Positions 1-7,916 of a DNA stretch of 64,000 nt are shown piece after piece. Below the pieces are notes generated by a model. It did no database searches and was not told the DNA's origin. It was given only the letters and a program-made list of their open reading frames with translations. Origin of the DNA: Streptomyces massasporeus (GTDB lineage Bacteria; Actinomycetota; Actinomycetes; Streptomycetales; Streptomycetaceae); assembly GCF_014648995.1 (NCBI RefSeq), contig NZ_BMSE01000013.1, forward strand, positions 1 through 64,000, read 5' to 3'. Position 1 is the stretch's first letter, and each line of letters opens with the position of its first letter. The translations under genes and the position numbers were made by a program.

Positions 1-55
1 CATGGTCACCCTCGCCTGCCTACTGCTCTGGCTGCCCTGACTTTGCGGACACGAC

Positions 56-391
56 CTAGGGCAGCTCTCGGCGGACCAACGCCTGAGCGAACGGCTCTCC
101 GGTGGCCCGGGCGTAGGCCATCCGCTCGCGCACCTCGCTGAGGGTGCGTGGGCGATAACCGGGCCCGCCGCAACAGCTCTTGTGGAACCGCACACCGGCG
201 TGCAGCAGCACGGAGAGGGTTCGCCAGGCGGCGTTGTCCCGCTTCTTGGGCGCCGCGAAGGCGGAGCCGACGTGGATCAGTGGTTCGGCGCAGCGTGGAC
301 AGACCCGGTCGTGGTCGTGATGGCCGGGGTAGGGCTGCTTGTACGAGGCCCGGCAGGGCAGGCAGACATACGAGGTCTTGGCGTGGGCCAT
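56..391 (-). CDS. small zinc-ribbon protein, function unknown
   Basis: Protein of 111 residues. Two CxxC knuckles, CLPC near residues 10-13 and CPRC near 31-34, make a probable zinc ribbon at the N-terminus. The remainder is basic and helical with a further CC pair near residues 73-74. No enzyme motif is visible, so no function is assigned. It lies 52 bp downstream of the NUDIX gene on the same strand and is probably co-transcribed with it. The ATG lacks a clear ribosome binding site. The gene belongs to the short block abutting the 3' end of tRNA-Arg, so it may be part of an island rather than core chromosome. The 55 bases to its left contain no gene I can define. Confidence 0.7.
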   Translation of the reverse strand: MAHAKTSYVCLPCRASYKQPYPGHHDHDRVCPRCAEPLIHVGSAFAAPKKRDNAAWRTLSVLLHAGVRFHKSCCGGPGYRPRTLSEVRERMAYARATGEPFAQALVRRELP

Positions 392-443
392 GCGGCCAGG
401 GTAGAGCCGTCGCAGGACCGGGCTCGAAGGAATTTCGGCATGG

Positions 444-851
444 TCAGAGAAGCCGGCCGGTCTCGTGCAACACGTCGAAGACGAGCCCGTCGATGACGCT
501 GACTCGATCCCTGTCGGCGTAGCGGAACCACGCCTTCTCGGCGATCTCCCGCGCGGGGATCAGCTCACCACGGTGATCGGCGGCGTAACAGATCATCCGG
601 AACGGGTCGTGCTCCGGATGTCCCTCGCCGATCTCGAAGGTGCCGACATGCACCATGGAACCGGGGTCGATCGTCGCCCGCAGCTCCTCGTCGATCTCCC
701 GCACCAGGGTCTCACCGTCGGACTCACCCGGCTCACGGTGACCGCCTGGGAGATAGAAGCGATCCCTGCCGTGACTACGCGTCACGAGCACCAGGCCGTC
801 CCGGACCAGGACCCACGCAACCTTTTCCGGCACACCGTCGCCATTCGCCAT
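444..851 (-). CDS. NUDIX hydrolase
   Basis: Protein of 135 residues, the length of a single NUDIX domain. The NUDIX box is readable at about residues 37-57: GGHREPGES followed by a REIDEEL core, matching Gx5Ex7REUxEE except that the last conserved glycine is replaced. These proteins cleave nucleoside diphosphates linked to another moiety using Mg2+ bound by the REUxEE glutamates; the substrate cannot be predicted. NUDIX genes are frequent cargo of actinomycete integrative elements (Pra of pSAM2 belongs to this family), which matters because this one lies close to the 3' end of a tRNA gene. The 62-bp gap to the divergent gene at 914 would hold both promoters. Confidence 0.9.
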   Translation of the reverse strand: MANGDGVPEKVAWVLVRDGLVLVTRSHGRDRFYLPGGHREPGESDGETLVREIDEELRATIDPGSMVHVGTFEIGEGHPEHDPFRMICYAADHRGELIPAREIAEKAWFRYADRDRVSVIDGLVFDVLHETGRLL

Positions 852-913
852 GAGGGGACCGTACGGCAGGTGTGCGGCACAGCGCCTGAAACGCTCGCTG
901 GCACGATGGTCCC

Positions 914-1228
914 GTGGTGGACTTGGAGCGCATCAAAGCGGAGACCGTGGCATACATCCGAGCACTCGATGAGAACGCCACCCTGCGGCGCCACTTCCGC
1001 CACGCGGACGAGGAGGGTGGCTTGTGGTACATCGAGGCCGTACCCGTCCGCAGCGAGTTTGTCGTCATCAAGCAAGCCGAGCTGACTTCGGCCGGCCAGC
1101 TCCACCGGTACAGCTGGGAGCACCTGGAGGACGAGCACGGCGGCTTGACAGACCAAGCGATCGAACCTGAAGAGGACCCGCTGGAGGCCATCCCGGCCGA
1201 AGAGTTCCAGCGGGTGTGGACTCGGTGA
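914..1228 (+). CDS. hypothetical protein, 104 residues
   Basis: A small acidic soluble protein starting at a GTG codon (GTG GTG GAC TTG) and divergent from the NUDIX gene. It contains a WYIEAV strand and ends in an EEFQRVW segment, loosely recalling the C-terminus of DUF6881-type proteins; that resemblance is weak and I do not rely on it. No signal peptide, membrane segment or catalytic motif is visible. It is the last gene before the tRNA-Arg terminator. Codon use is less extremely GC3-biased than in the genes right of the tRNA, which fits an accessory origin. Confidence 0.65.
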   Translation: MVDLERIKAETVAYIRALDENATLRRHFRHADEEGGLWYIEAVPVRSEFVVIKQAELTSAGQLHRYSWEHLEDEHGGLTDQAIEPEEDPLEAIPAEEFQRVWTR

Positions 1229-1307
1229 ATGGGCCGGACAACCACTTTAGACGCCCCGCACCGGACGACCCGATCTGGCAGACGGGGCACGACCCCTGAA
1301 GCGCAGA

Positions 1308-1346
1308 AGGGCCAGCCCTGGAGGAAACCCCTCCTGAGCTGGCCCT
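1308..1346 (-). terminator. hairpin terminator downstream of tRNA-Arg
   Basis: Nine-base arms AGGGCCAGC (1308-1316) and GCTGGCCCT (1338-1346) enclose a second small GGAGG/CCTCC stem. It begins eight bases past the tRNA 3' end on the minus strand, the normal position for a tRNA terminator. Confidence 0.75.
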
Positions 1347-1354
1347 CCTGGCTG

Positions 1355-1427
1355 TGCCCCCGGCAGGATTCGAACCTGCGACACCCGCTTTAGGAGAGCG
1401 GTGCTCTATCCCCTGAGCTACGAAGGC
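1355..1427 (-). tRNA. tRNA-Arg (anticodon CCT)
   Basis: On the minus strand the seven-base acceptor arms GCCTTCG and CGGGGGC pair with two G-U wobbles. The anticodon stem CCGCT/AGCGG closes a CTCCTAA loop, giving anticodon CCT for AGG codons. The T-loop reads GTTCGAATC. The 3' CCA is not encoded. The 3' end faces position 1355, next to the NUDIX block, as expected if an integrative element used this tRNA as attB. Confidence 0.95.
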
Positions 1428-1517
1428 AGTGGCAGTGGACGCAAGGAGCGTCGTGCCTGTGGTCTGGGAGGACCACAGGCGTCAGCGTACCGGATGTGGG
1501 TCGGGCGGGTGTGGGGG

Positions 1518-3455
1518 TCAGGTCAGGGGGACGTGGGTGAAGCGGGCCGCTGTGTGGAGGTCCGTCTGGATGCGGGCCGCCGTGGCCGTCAGTTCCGGGA
1601 CCAGGTCCGTCACGCACTCCCTCGGGGTGCGGCGGCTCGCGTGCATCGCCGTGTTCAGGGCCGCCACCACCCGGCCCGAGCCGTCGCGGATCGGGACCGC
1701 GATCGAGCGCAGGCCCTCTTCCAGTTCCTCGTCCACCAGGGCGTAGCCCTGCGCGCGGACCGAGGTCAGGACCCCTTCGAGGGTGTGTTTGTCCGTGATC
1801 GTGTGGGCGGTGAGCGCCGGTAGTTCCTTGGCCCCCCGGATTCCCTCGGACGCGTCCGCCAGCAGCACCCTGCCCAGTGCCGTCGCGTACGCCGGCAGCC
1901 GCGTGCCGACCGTGATGTTCACGCTCATCACCCGGGCCGTGGCCACCCGGGCCGTGTACTGGATCTCCTCGCCGGAGTCCGACAGCACCGCCAGTGACGT
2001 CGACTCGTGGATGCGGGACGTCAGGTCGGCCAGGTGAGGCTGGGCGATCTCGGGGAGGGAGGTGCGGGACAGGGGAGGGAAGCCGAGGGAGAGGACCCGG
2101 GGGGTCAGGGTGAAGGTGCGGCCCGCCGCGGTGACCAGGCCCAGGTGTTCGTAGGTGATCAGGGCCCGGCGGGCCGTCGCCCGGGCCAAACCCGTCGCCT
2201 GGGAGACCTCCGTGAGGGTCAGCTCCGGCCTGCCCTCGCCGAAGGCCGTGAGGACCGTCAGGCCCCGGGCCAGGGATTCGATGAACTCGCGGCCCAGTTG
2301 CTGCTTGGACGCGCCGGTCCACAGGGCCAGGTCCGACGGGGGCGGGCCGGGCTCGGGGGGCGGGGCGGTGTGGAGTTCGCGTTCCATCGCCCGCACCGCG
2401 GACCGCAGCCGCGGCAGCAGCGTCGTTCGCAGGTCGCGCGCGGTGTGGCGGCTCGTGTGGCTGACCACGCTCGCCACGCTCGCGATCCGGCCGCCCGGGC
2501 CGGGGGAGCGGACCGGTACCGAGATCGCCACCAGGCCCGGCTCGATGAGCTGGTCGTCCAGGGACCAGCCGTGCGTCGAGGCCTCTCGCGTGCGGTGTAC
2601 GAACCTCTCGTCGTCCTCCGGGTCCCCTTCGTAGTCCCCTTCGTACGTGCGGGGCGGTACGGCCGTGAAGGACAGGTCCCTCGGGTCCGCCGCCCTGCGC
2701 TCGCGCCAGCGTTGCCAGTCCGCTGCCGTCCACTGGGTCGCGAACAGCGGGCCGGGGGCCGTGCGTTCGGCGGGGAGCAGGTCGCCGATGCGGAAGCTGA
2801 GGGACATCGCGCGGCGGCGGGTCGCCTGGTGGATGAAGCGGATGCCGTCGCGGTCGGCGACCGCCAGGGAGACCGACTCGTCCAGTTCGTCGGCCAGGGC
2901 GTCCGCGTGTGGGGAGAGCAGGGCGGGCAGGCGCAGGGCCGACATGTAGGCGTTGCCCAGTTCCATCAGGCGGGGGGACAGGTGGACGTCCCGGCCGTCG
3001 AAGCGGACGTAGCCCATGCGGGCGAGCGTGGCCGTGATGCGGTCGACCGTGGAGCGGGCCAGGCCGCTCGCGCGTTCAAGGCCGCTCAGGCTCAGCGTGC
3101 CGCCCACCTCCGTCAGTTCCCGCAGCACCGCGATGCCGCGGATCAGGGGAGTGACCACCTCGGCGGGGGCCCCTCGCTCCGCAGTCGCGCCGCCAGTCGA
3201 TCCCGCCGCCGACCCGACCGTCCGTGCGGCCGTTCCGACCCTCGACCCGGCCGCCGACCCGGCCGTCCGTGCGGCCGTTCCGGCCGTCGACCCGGCCGCC
3301 GATCCGGCCGTCCCTGCGCCCGAGCCCGCCGCCCCAGCGGCCCGGTCGTCCCTCCGAGCGGCCGACGCAGTCGTTTTCCCGACCGGCGGCGGCTCCTTCT
3401 CGGCGGCCGGTGGGGCGGACCCCTCCGGGGTCTCGGGCGTGCGCTTCGCTGGCAT
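1518..3455 (-). CDS. tandem (double) IclR-family transcriptional regulator
   Basis: Protein of 645 residues, about 2.5 times a normal IclR regulator. Residues 1-100 are an Ala/Gly/Ser/Thr-rich disordered region. Residues 102-160 form the first winged HTH, followed by an IclR effector domain to about 365. A second winged HTH lies at about 390-455, followed by a second effector domain to 645 that resembles the PcaR/PcaU/PobR branch. The first effector domain has an EGDYEGDPEDDE insertion near residue 272. The start is the ATG at 3453-3455, preceded by GGAGAG at proper spacing; a longer reading frame upstream overlaps the protease gene and lacks support. IclR proteins bind DNA as dimers of dimers, so a fused pair may act as a pseudo-dimer. 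The ligand is unknown. The nearest upstream gene encodes a secreted protease, 104 bp away. Confidence 0.88.
   Translation of the reverse strand: MPAKRTPETPEGSAPPAAEKEPPPVGKTTASAARRDDRAAGAAGSGAGTAGSAAGSTAGTAARTAGSAAGSRVGTAARTVGSAAGSTGGATAERGAPAEVVTPLIRGIAVLRELTEVGGTLSLSGLERASGLARSTVDRITATLARMGYVRFDGRDVHLSPRLMELGNAYMSALRLPALLSPHADALADELDESVSLAVADRDGIRFIHQATRRRAMSLSFRIGDLLPAERTAPGPLFATQWTAADWQRWRERRAADPRDLSFTAVPPRTYEGDYEGDPEDDERFVHRTREASTHGWSLDDQLIEPGLVAISVPVRSPGPGGRIASVASVVSHTSRHTARDLRTTLLPRLRSAVRAMERELHTAPPPEPGPPPSDLALWTGASKQQLGREFIESLARGLTVLTAFGEGRPELTLTEVSQATGLARATARRALITYEHLGLVTAAGRTFTLTPRVLSLGFPPLSRTSLPEIAQPHLADLTSRIHESTSLAVLSDSGEEIQYTARVATARVMSVNITVGTRLPAYATALGRVLLADASEGIRGAKELPALTAHTITDKHTLEGVLTSVRAQGYALVDEELEEGLRSIAVPIRDGSGRVVAALNTAMHASRRTPRECVTDLVPELTATAARIQTDLHTAARFTHVPLT
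3199..3330 (-). repeat. 45-bp tandem repeat inside the IclR gene
   Basis: Nearly three copies of a 45-bp unit begin at 3199, 3244 and 3289. They are in frame and encode the 15-residue G-S-A-A-G-S/G-T-A-A-R-T type repeats of the N-terminal tail. The third copy decays at its end. Confidence 0.85.
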
Positions 3456-3559
3456 CGGCTCTCCGGTACGGCGCTCGCGACGGTCGCGGCAGGCCCACCG
3501 TAATCCGGAATCGCCAGCCCGAAGGCCGGGAGGGGTTCCACCGGTGGGGCCCGACCCGT

Positions 3560-4918
3560 CTACTCCCTCGTCACCCGCACCCGATACCCCGCCTCCACAC
3601 CCGCCCCCGCCGCCCCCGTCCCCGCCCCCACGCCCGCGACCTCGATCGTGATCCCCCTCGCCGTGTCGCGGAACGACTCCCCGGGCGTGAACGGCGCGTC
3701 CGACAACTCCGCGTGGACGTTCGGCGCGCGCGTGCATCCGCCGCTGTCACGGCGGGCGTCCTGGACGGTGACCGGGCCCATGCCCGTGTCCACCTCCGCG
3801 TCGACCTTGTAGATCAGGACGCCGGGGCGGCACACCGCCTCGTCGTTTCCGCCGCGGGTGCGCAGTTCGACGGCGTAGCCGGTTCTGCCGTCGAGGGGGA
3901 CGAAGACCAGCTTGGAGCCGCCGGCCAGGGCCAGGGGCGTCAGGGTGTACTCCGTGGTGCCGGAGGACGCCGCGCAGTGGACCTGGGCGGCGTCGAGCCA
4001 GCCCAGCTTCCACTTGTGCCAGCCGAGGAAGTCGTTGTTGGCGCCCCAGTCCTCGCTCATGATGTCCCAGTGGCCGACCGCGCCACCGCCCTCCGCGGTG
4101 TACAGGTCGGGCAGGCCGAAGACGTGGCCGTTCTCGTGGGGGAGGACGCGGTAGCCGGTGCGGTCGTAGGAGCCCGAGCCGTCGTCCTGGCGGGAGTAGA
4201 CGAAGGACGCGTTGGCCACGGGTAGGCCGTCGGCCGTGGGTGCCTCCGGATTGCCGGCGAAGGTGACGGACAGGACGGTGTCCAGGGCGGAGGGGCCGGC
4301 GTTGGGGCTCACCAGGACGTTCAGCAGGTCGTACGCGCGGAAGTCCACCTTCGGGTCGGCGGCGGCCACGAGGTCCTGGACCATCGCGCGGTAGCCGGGG
4401 TCGAACGGGGCCCCGCGCTCTATGCCGTACTCGCGGAAGGACTTCGGCATCCGCAGCCACCCGGGGATCGGGGTCTCGGGGCGGTAGTCGAGACGGCCGT
4501 AGGAGCTGGTGCGGAACCACTCGCGGGTCTGCGGGAAGAACTCGTGGTAGCGGTCCTGGGCGTCGCCTTGGCCGGGGGCGTCGGAGAAGTCGACCATCAG
4601 GGTGAGGGCGCGGACGGTGCCGGTGGAGCGGGTGTAGCCGGTGGAGGTGGGGATGCCCTCGGACATCTGGACCTCGCGGGCGCCGCGGATCATGCAGGGG
4701 CCGTGCTCGGCGGTGTGGGACAGGGCGATCGGGCCCGCTCCCGCCGTATTGGTGCCCGGGCTGAGACGGCCCGTGCCGGCCGAGGTGCTGACCGTGAAGG
4801 TCAGGGCGGTCACGCAGGCCAGCGCGGCCAGCCGGCGCCTGGGTATCCGGCCGCCGGGCGGACCCGTGCCGTCCGGGCGCGGGCGCCGGGGCCGTGGCCG
4901 TATGCAAGGGACCTGCAA
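3560..4918 (-). CDS. secreted M6-like zinc metalloprotease
   Basis: Protein of 452 residues. A basic N-terminus followed by a hydrophobic stretch at about residues 30-46 is a signal peptide, so the enzyme is exported. The catalytic motif HENGHVFGLPD starts at residue 261: H261 and H265 bind zinc, E262 is the base and D271 is the third ligand, as in the HExxHxxGxxD metzincin-like group. A downstream DIMSED segment near 285-290 suits the Met-turn. The N-terminal domain resembles M6 (immune inhibitor A) proteins. Start is TTG 4916-4918, supported by GGGAGGT eight bases upstream; no ATG or GTG is better placed. A shared 290-bp upstream region with the TetR gene carries several palindromes. It probably degrades extracellular protein; substrate unknown. 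Confidence 0.85.
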   Translation of the reverse strand: MQVPCIRPRPRRPRPDGTGPPGGRIPRRRLAALACVTALTFTVSTSAGTGRLSPGTNTAGAGPIALSHTAEHGPCMIRGAREVQMSEGIPTSTGYTRSTGTVRALTLMVDFSDAPGQGDAQDRYHEFFPQTREWFRTSSYGRLDYRPETPIPGWLRMPKSFREYGIERGAPFDPGYRAMVQDLVAAADPKVDFRAYDLLNVLVSPNAGPSALDTVLSVTFAGNPEAPTADGLPVANASFVYSRQDDGSGSYDRTGYRVLPHENGHVFGLPDLYTAEGGGAVGHWDIMSEDWGANNDFLGWHKWKLGWLDAAQVHCAASSGTTEYTLTPLALAGGSKLVFVPLDGRTGYAVELRTRGGNDEAVCRPGVLIYKVDAEVDTGMGPVTVQDARRDSGGCTRAPNVHAELSDAPFTPGESFRDTARGITIEVAGVGAGTGAAGAGVEAGYRVRVTRE

Positions 4919-5047
4919 GGGACCTCCCGCGCCACGGCAGCCTCCCGGTTCCCGGCTGCACCCTTGCGATCACCCTGCGTCGCGGGGTGGGGGGACGCGC
5001 GTTGGAAGAGACCGATCGTGGGTTTCCCGTCAGTAGCGCCCCGATGA

Positions 5048-5069
5048 GTTTGTGAGTCAGGTCACAAAC
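5048..5069. promoter_or_regulatory. perfect palindrome GTTTGTGA-N6-TCACAAAC
   Basis: Eight-base arms are perfectly complementary around a six-base spacer, in the divergent region between the metalloprotease and the TetR gene. This is a typical size for a TetR or GntR dimer site. Which regulator binds is not determinable here. Confidence 0.6.
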
Positions 5070-5093
5070 ATTTTCCGCGGGAGCGGGAAATAC

Positions 5094-5150
5094 CGGGGAC
5101 CCACTCCCCGTTTAGCCATGTGTCGGAACGAAACGGGGACCCGCTCCCCG
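5094..5150. promoter_or_regulatory. two copies of CGGGGA-N5-TCCCCG palindrome (candidate TetR operators)
   Basis: Identical six-base inverted repeats occur at 5094-5110 and 5134-5150, 40 bp apart start to start (about four helical turns), upstream of the TetR gene start at 5212. Duplicated operators on one face of the helix are common for autoregulated TetR repressors. Confidence 0.6.
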
Positions 5151-5211
5151 GATCGGGCCACGAGACACCTTCAAGCGCCACACACTTCAACACCGACATC
5201 AGGAGTACGCC

Positions 5212-5856
5212 GTGCAGACCGCCAACCCCGTCACGCGCAAGGTGCCCAGGCCCCGTGCCGACGCCCTGCGCAACCGGGAGCGGATCGTCACCGCCGCCCG
5301 GGAGATGTTCGTCGAGCACGGCCCCGAGGTGCCGCTCGACGACATCGCCCGCCGGGCCGGCGTCGGCAATGCCACGGTGTACCGCAACTTCCCGGACCGC
5401 GACGCGCTCGTCCGCGAGGTCGTCTGCTCCGTCATGGACCGTACGGCCGCCGCCGCCGAGGCCGCGCTCACCGAGACCGGCGACGCGTTCGAGGCGCTGG
5501 AGCGCTTCGTGCACGCCGCGGCCGACGAGCGGATCAGCGCGCTGTGCCCGATGGTCTCCAGCACGTTCGACCAGCACCACCCGGATCTGGAGGCCGCGCG
5601 CGAACGGGTCGAACGACTGGTCGCGGAGGTCATGGACCGCGCCAGGTCGGCCGGACAGCTCCGGTCCGACGTGGACGTCGGGGACGTCATGATCGCCGTG
5701 GCCCAGCTGAGCCGGCCCCCGGCCGGCACGGACTGCTTCCGCGCCGACCGCTTCGTCCACCGCCATCTCCAGCTGTTCCTGGACGGGCTGCGCGCTCCGG
5801 CTCGCTCCACCCTCCCGGGCACGCCGGTGACTCTGGAGGACCTGCGCCGACCCTGA
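5212..5856 (+). CDS. TetR-family repressor of the adjacent efflux pump (inferred)
   Basis: Protein of 214 residues. The HTH occupies about residues 22-66, with IARRAGVGNATVYRNFPDRDALV as the recognition region (51-57 being the core). The C-terminal ligand-binding helices resemble the TetR_C SbtR-like group. Start GTG 5212 has AGGAG seven bases upstream. A DHA2 exporter follows 162 bp downstream on the same strand, so the usual arrangement, a drug-responsive repressor next to its pump, is inferred. Palindromes at 5048-5069 and 5094-5150 are candidate operators; whether the exporter also has its own promoter in the 5857-6018 gap is open. Confidence 0.88.
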   Translation: MQTANPVTRKVPRPRADALRNRERIVTAAREMFVEHGPEVPLDDIARRAGVGNATVYRNFPDRDALVREVVCSVMDRTAAAAEAALTETGDAFEALERFVHAAADERISALCPMVSSTFDQHHPDLEAARERVERLVAEVMDRARSAGQLRSDVDVGDVMIAVAQLSRPPAGTDCFRADRFVHRHLQLFLDGLRAPARSTLPGTPVTLEDLRRP

Positions 5857-5962
5857 CCGATGAGTTCAGGCCGCCCCACCCGTCTGAACCCTGACCACCT
5901 GATCGCCTGACCGGCAGTCATCACGGCCGTCCCCGCAGACGAGCCGTCACCTTTCGTCACCC

Positions 5963-6004
5963 TTTTTCCATCACGACGTCCCGTTTTTCCGTCACGAAGT
6001 CCCG
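5963..6004 (+). repeat. 21-bp direct tandem repeat upstream of MFS gene
   Basis: Two adjacent 21-base copies, 5963-5983 and 5984-6004, share about 19 of 21 positions; each reads T5, CC, then A/GTCACGA and C/AGTCCCG. The array ends 14 bases before the ATG of the exporter, so it lies in its promoter or leader and could hold a direct-repeat regulator site. Confidence 0.7.
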
Positions 6005-6018
6005 AAGTGGGTATCCCC

Positions 6019-7560
6019 ATGTCTGAAACAGCCTCAAAGGCTCTCCGCGCTCCGGCCGCAGAACCGGATCCCGGCCGCTGGAAAGCGCTCGTCTTCATCG
6101 CGCTCGCCCAGCTGATGGTCGTCCTGGACGCCACCATCGTGAACATCGCCCTGCCCTCCGCCCAGCAGGACCTCGGCATCTCCGACGGCAACCGGCAGTG
6201 GGTCGTCACGGCCTACGCCCTCGCCTTCGGTGGTCTGCTCCTGTTCGGCGGCCGGATAGCGGACCTGTGGGGGCGCAAGAAGGCCTTCGTGGTCGGGCTC
6301 GGCGGCTTCGCCGCGGCCTCCGCGCTCGGCGGCGCTGCCACCAACGAGGCGATGATGTTCGGCGCCCGTGCCCTCCAGGGTGTCTTCGGTGCCCTGCTCG
6401 CGCCCGCCGCGCTCTCCCTGCTCGCGGTGATGTTCACCGACGCCAAGGAGCGCGCCAAGGCGTTCGGCATCTACGGCGCGATCGCCGGTGGTGGCGGTGC
6501 CGTCGGTCTGATCCTGGGCGGCTTCCTCACCGAGTACCTGGACTGGCGCTGGACGTTCTTCGTGAACATCCCGTTCGCCATCGTCGCCGCGGCCGGCGCC
6601 TACTTCGTCATCCGTGAGCCCGAGGGCGGCCGCAACCGCTCCGCGCTCGACATCCCCGGCGTCATCCTGTCCACCCTCGGCCTGGTCGCCCTCGTCTACG
6701 GCTTCACCCGCGCCGAGTCCAACGGCTGGAGCGACTCCGTGACCGTCGGCATGTTCGTCGCCTCGGCCGTGCTGCTGGCGTCCTTCGTGCTCGTCGAGTC
6801 GAAGGTCAAGGCCCCGCTGCTGCCGCTGCGCGTGATCACCGAGCGCAACCGCGGCGGGATCTACCTCTCCCTCGGTCTCGCGATCATCGCGATGTTCGGC
6901 CTGTTCCTCTTCCTGACCTACTACCTGCAGATCGTGAAGGGCTACTCGCCGGTCAAGACCGGGTTCGCCTTCCTGCCGATGATCGCGGGCATGATCACCG
7001 GCTCCACCCAGATCGGCACCCGCCTGATGACCCGGGTCGCGCCGCGCCTGCTGATGGGCCCGGGCTTCCTGGTCGCCGCGCTCGGCATGCTGCTGCTGAC
7101 CCAGCTCGAGATCGGTTCCTCGTACGCCGCTCTGCTGCTGCCGGCGATGCTGCTGCTCGGCCTGGGCATGGGTACGGCGTTCATGCCGGCCATGTCGCTG
7201 GCCACCCAGGGCGTCGAGCCGCGGGACGCCGGTGTCGCCTCCGCGATGGTCAACACCTCGCAGCAGGTGGGCGGCGCGATCGGCACGGCCCTGCTGAACA
7301 CCATCGCCGCTTCGGCGACCACGGCGTACGTCGCCGACCACATCGCCGGGGCGACCAGCCGGTCCCAGCAGCAGCTGGTCCAGCTGGAGGCCATGGTGCA
7401 GGGCTACACCAGCGCCATCTGGTTCGCCGTCGGCATCCTCGTGGTGGCCGCCGCGATCGCCCTGACGTTCGTCAACGCCGGCCGCCCGGGCGGTACGACG
7501 GTGGTGTCCTCCGACGAGGACGTGGTGGACGAGGTGCAGATCCCGGTCGTCGCCCACTGA
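6019..7560 (+). CDS. DHA2-family (14-TM) MFS drug exporter
   Basis: Protein of about 513 residues from the ATG at 6019; a GTG twelve bases upstream is an alternative start. Fourteen hydrophobic segments and the DHA2 motifs are visible: LDATIVNIALP in the first helix and GRIADLWGRKK (motif A) after helix 2, with the drug-proton antiporter pattern FMPAMSLATQGVEPRDAGVAS later. It should sit in the plasma membrane and export hydrophobic compounds with proton influx. It follows a TetR gene on the same strand and is probably controlled by it. The gene ends before a hairpin and the long 37-bp repeat array. Confidence 0.92.
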   Translation: MSETASKALRAPAAEPDPGRWKALVFIALAQLMVVLDATIVNIALPSAQQDLGISDGNRQWVVTAYALAFGGLLLFGGRIADLWGRKKAFVVGLGGFAAASALGGAATNEAMMFGARALQGVFGALLAPAALSLLAVMFTDAKERAKAFGIYGAIAGGGGAVGLILGGFLTEYLDWRWTFFVNIPFAIVAAAGAYFVIREPEGGRNRSALDIPGVILSTLGLVALVYGFTRAESNGWSDSVTVGMFVASAVLLASFVLVESKVKAPLLPLRVITERNRGGIYLSLGLAIIAMFGLFLFLTYYLQIVKGYSPVKTGFAFLPMIAGMITGSTQIGTRLMTRVAPRLLMGPGFLVAALGMLLLTQLEIGSSYAALLLPAMLLLGLGMGTAFMPAMSLATQGVEPRDAGVASAMVNTSQQVGGAIGTALLNTIAASATTAYVADHIAGATSRSQQQLVQLEAMVQGYTSAIWFAVGILVVAAAIALTFVNAGRPGGTTVVSSDEDVVDEVQIPVVAH

Positions 7561-7591
7561 CGCCCGCGCACCGCACCCCTTCGGGCCCTGT

Positions 7592-7626
7592 CGTAGGCAC
7601 GGGGAAGGGGACGCCCCGCACCTACG
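7592..7626 (+). terminator. imperfect hairpin after MFS gene
   Basis: CGTAGG pairs with CCTACG and CGGGG pairs with CCCCG, separated by two mismatches. It begins 32 bases past the exporter stop codon and is a plausible intrinsic terminator. Confidence 0.5.
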
Positions 7627-7654
7627 GAATCCAGGACCTGCCCTGCTCCCGCGC

Positions 7655-7916
7655 CTCAGCGGGGCAGGGCAGGTCCGCATCCGGCCGCGGCGGCAGCGAG
7701 CAGGGCAGCTGCGCACTCGCGGCTTCGGCGTCAGTGGAGCAGGGCAGCTCCGCATTCGCCCTCGGCGTTAGCGGAGCAGGGCAGCTACGTACCTGCCGTC
7801 TCGGCGTCAGCGGAGCCGGGGCACATCGGCACCCGCTCCCGCGTCAGCGAAGCCAGGGCACATCCGCTCCCGCTCCCGCGTCAGCGAAGCCAAGGCAGGT
7901 CCGCACCCGCTTCGGC
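7655..7916. repeat. degenerate 37-bp tandem repeat array, seven copies
   Basis: Units anchored on GTCAGCGGAGCAGGGCAG begin at about 7655, 7692, 7730, 7767, 7806, 7843 and 7880, a period of 37-39 bp. The array fills the gap between the convergent MFS and MarR genes, and its last unit overlaps the MarR stop codon. Units carry the complementary pair GAGC/GCTC and could fold, but no RNA family is recognised. Apart from the terminator-like hairpin, the 7561-7880 gap holds nothing else. Confidence 0.85.

Noticed and set aside
1-55. Possible 3' end of a gene at the left edge
   Set aside because: Only short frames (for example 12 codons ending at base 40) remain; insufficient to support.
3456-3737. 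N-terminal extension of the IclR protein upstream of residue 1
   Set aside because: It overlaps the protease 3' end, is shadow-like, and the ATG at 3455 has a proper ribosome binding site.
7655-7916. CRISPR array
   Set aside because: Units are degenerate along their whole length, with no conserved repeat plus unique spacer pattern and no cas genes.
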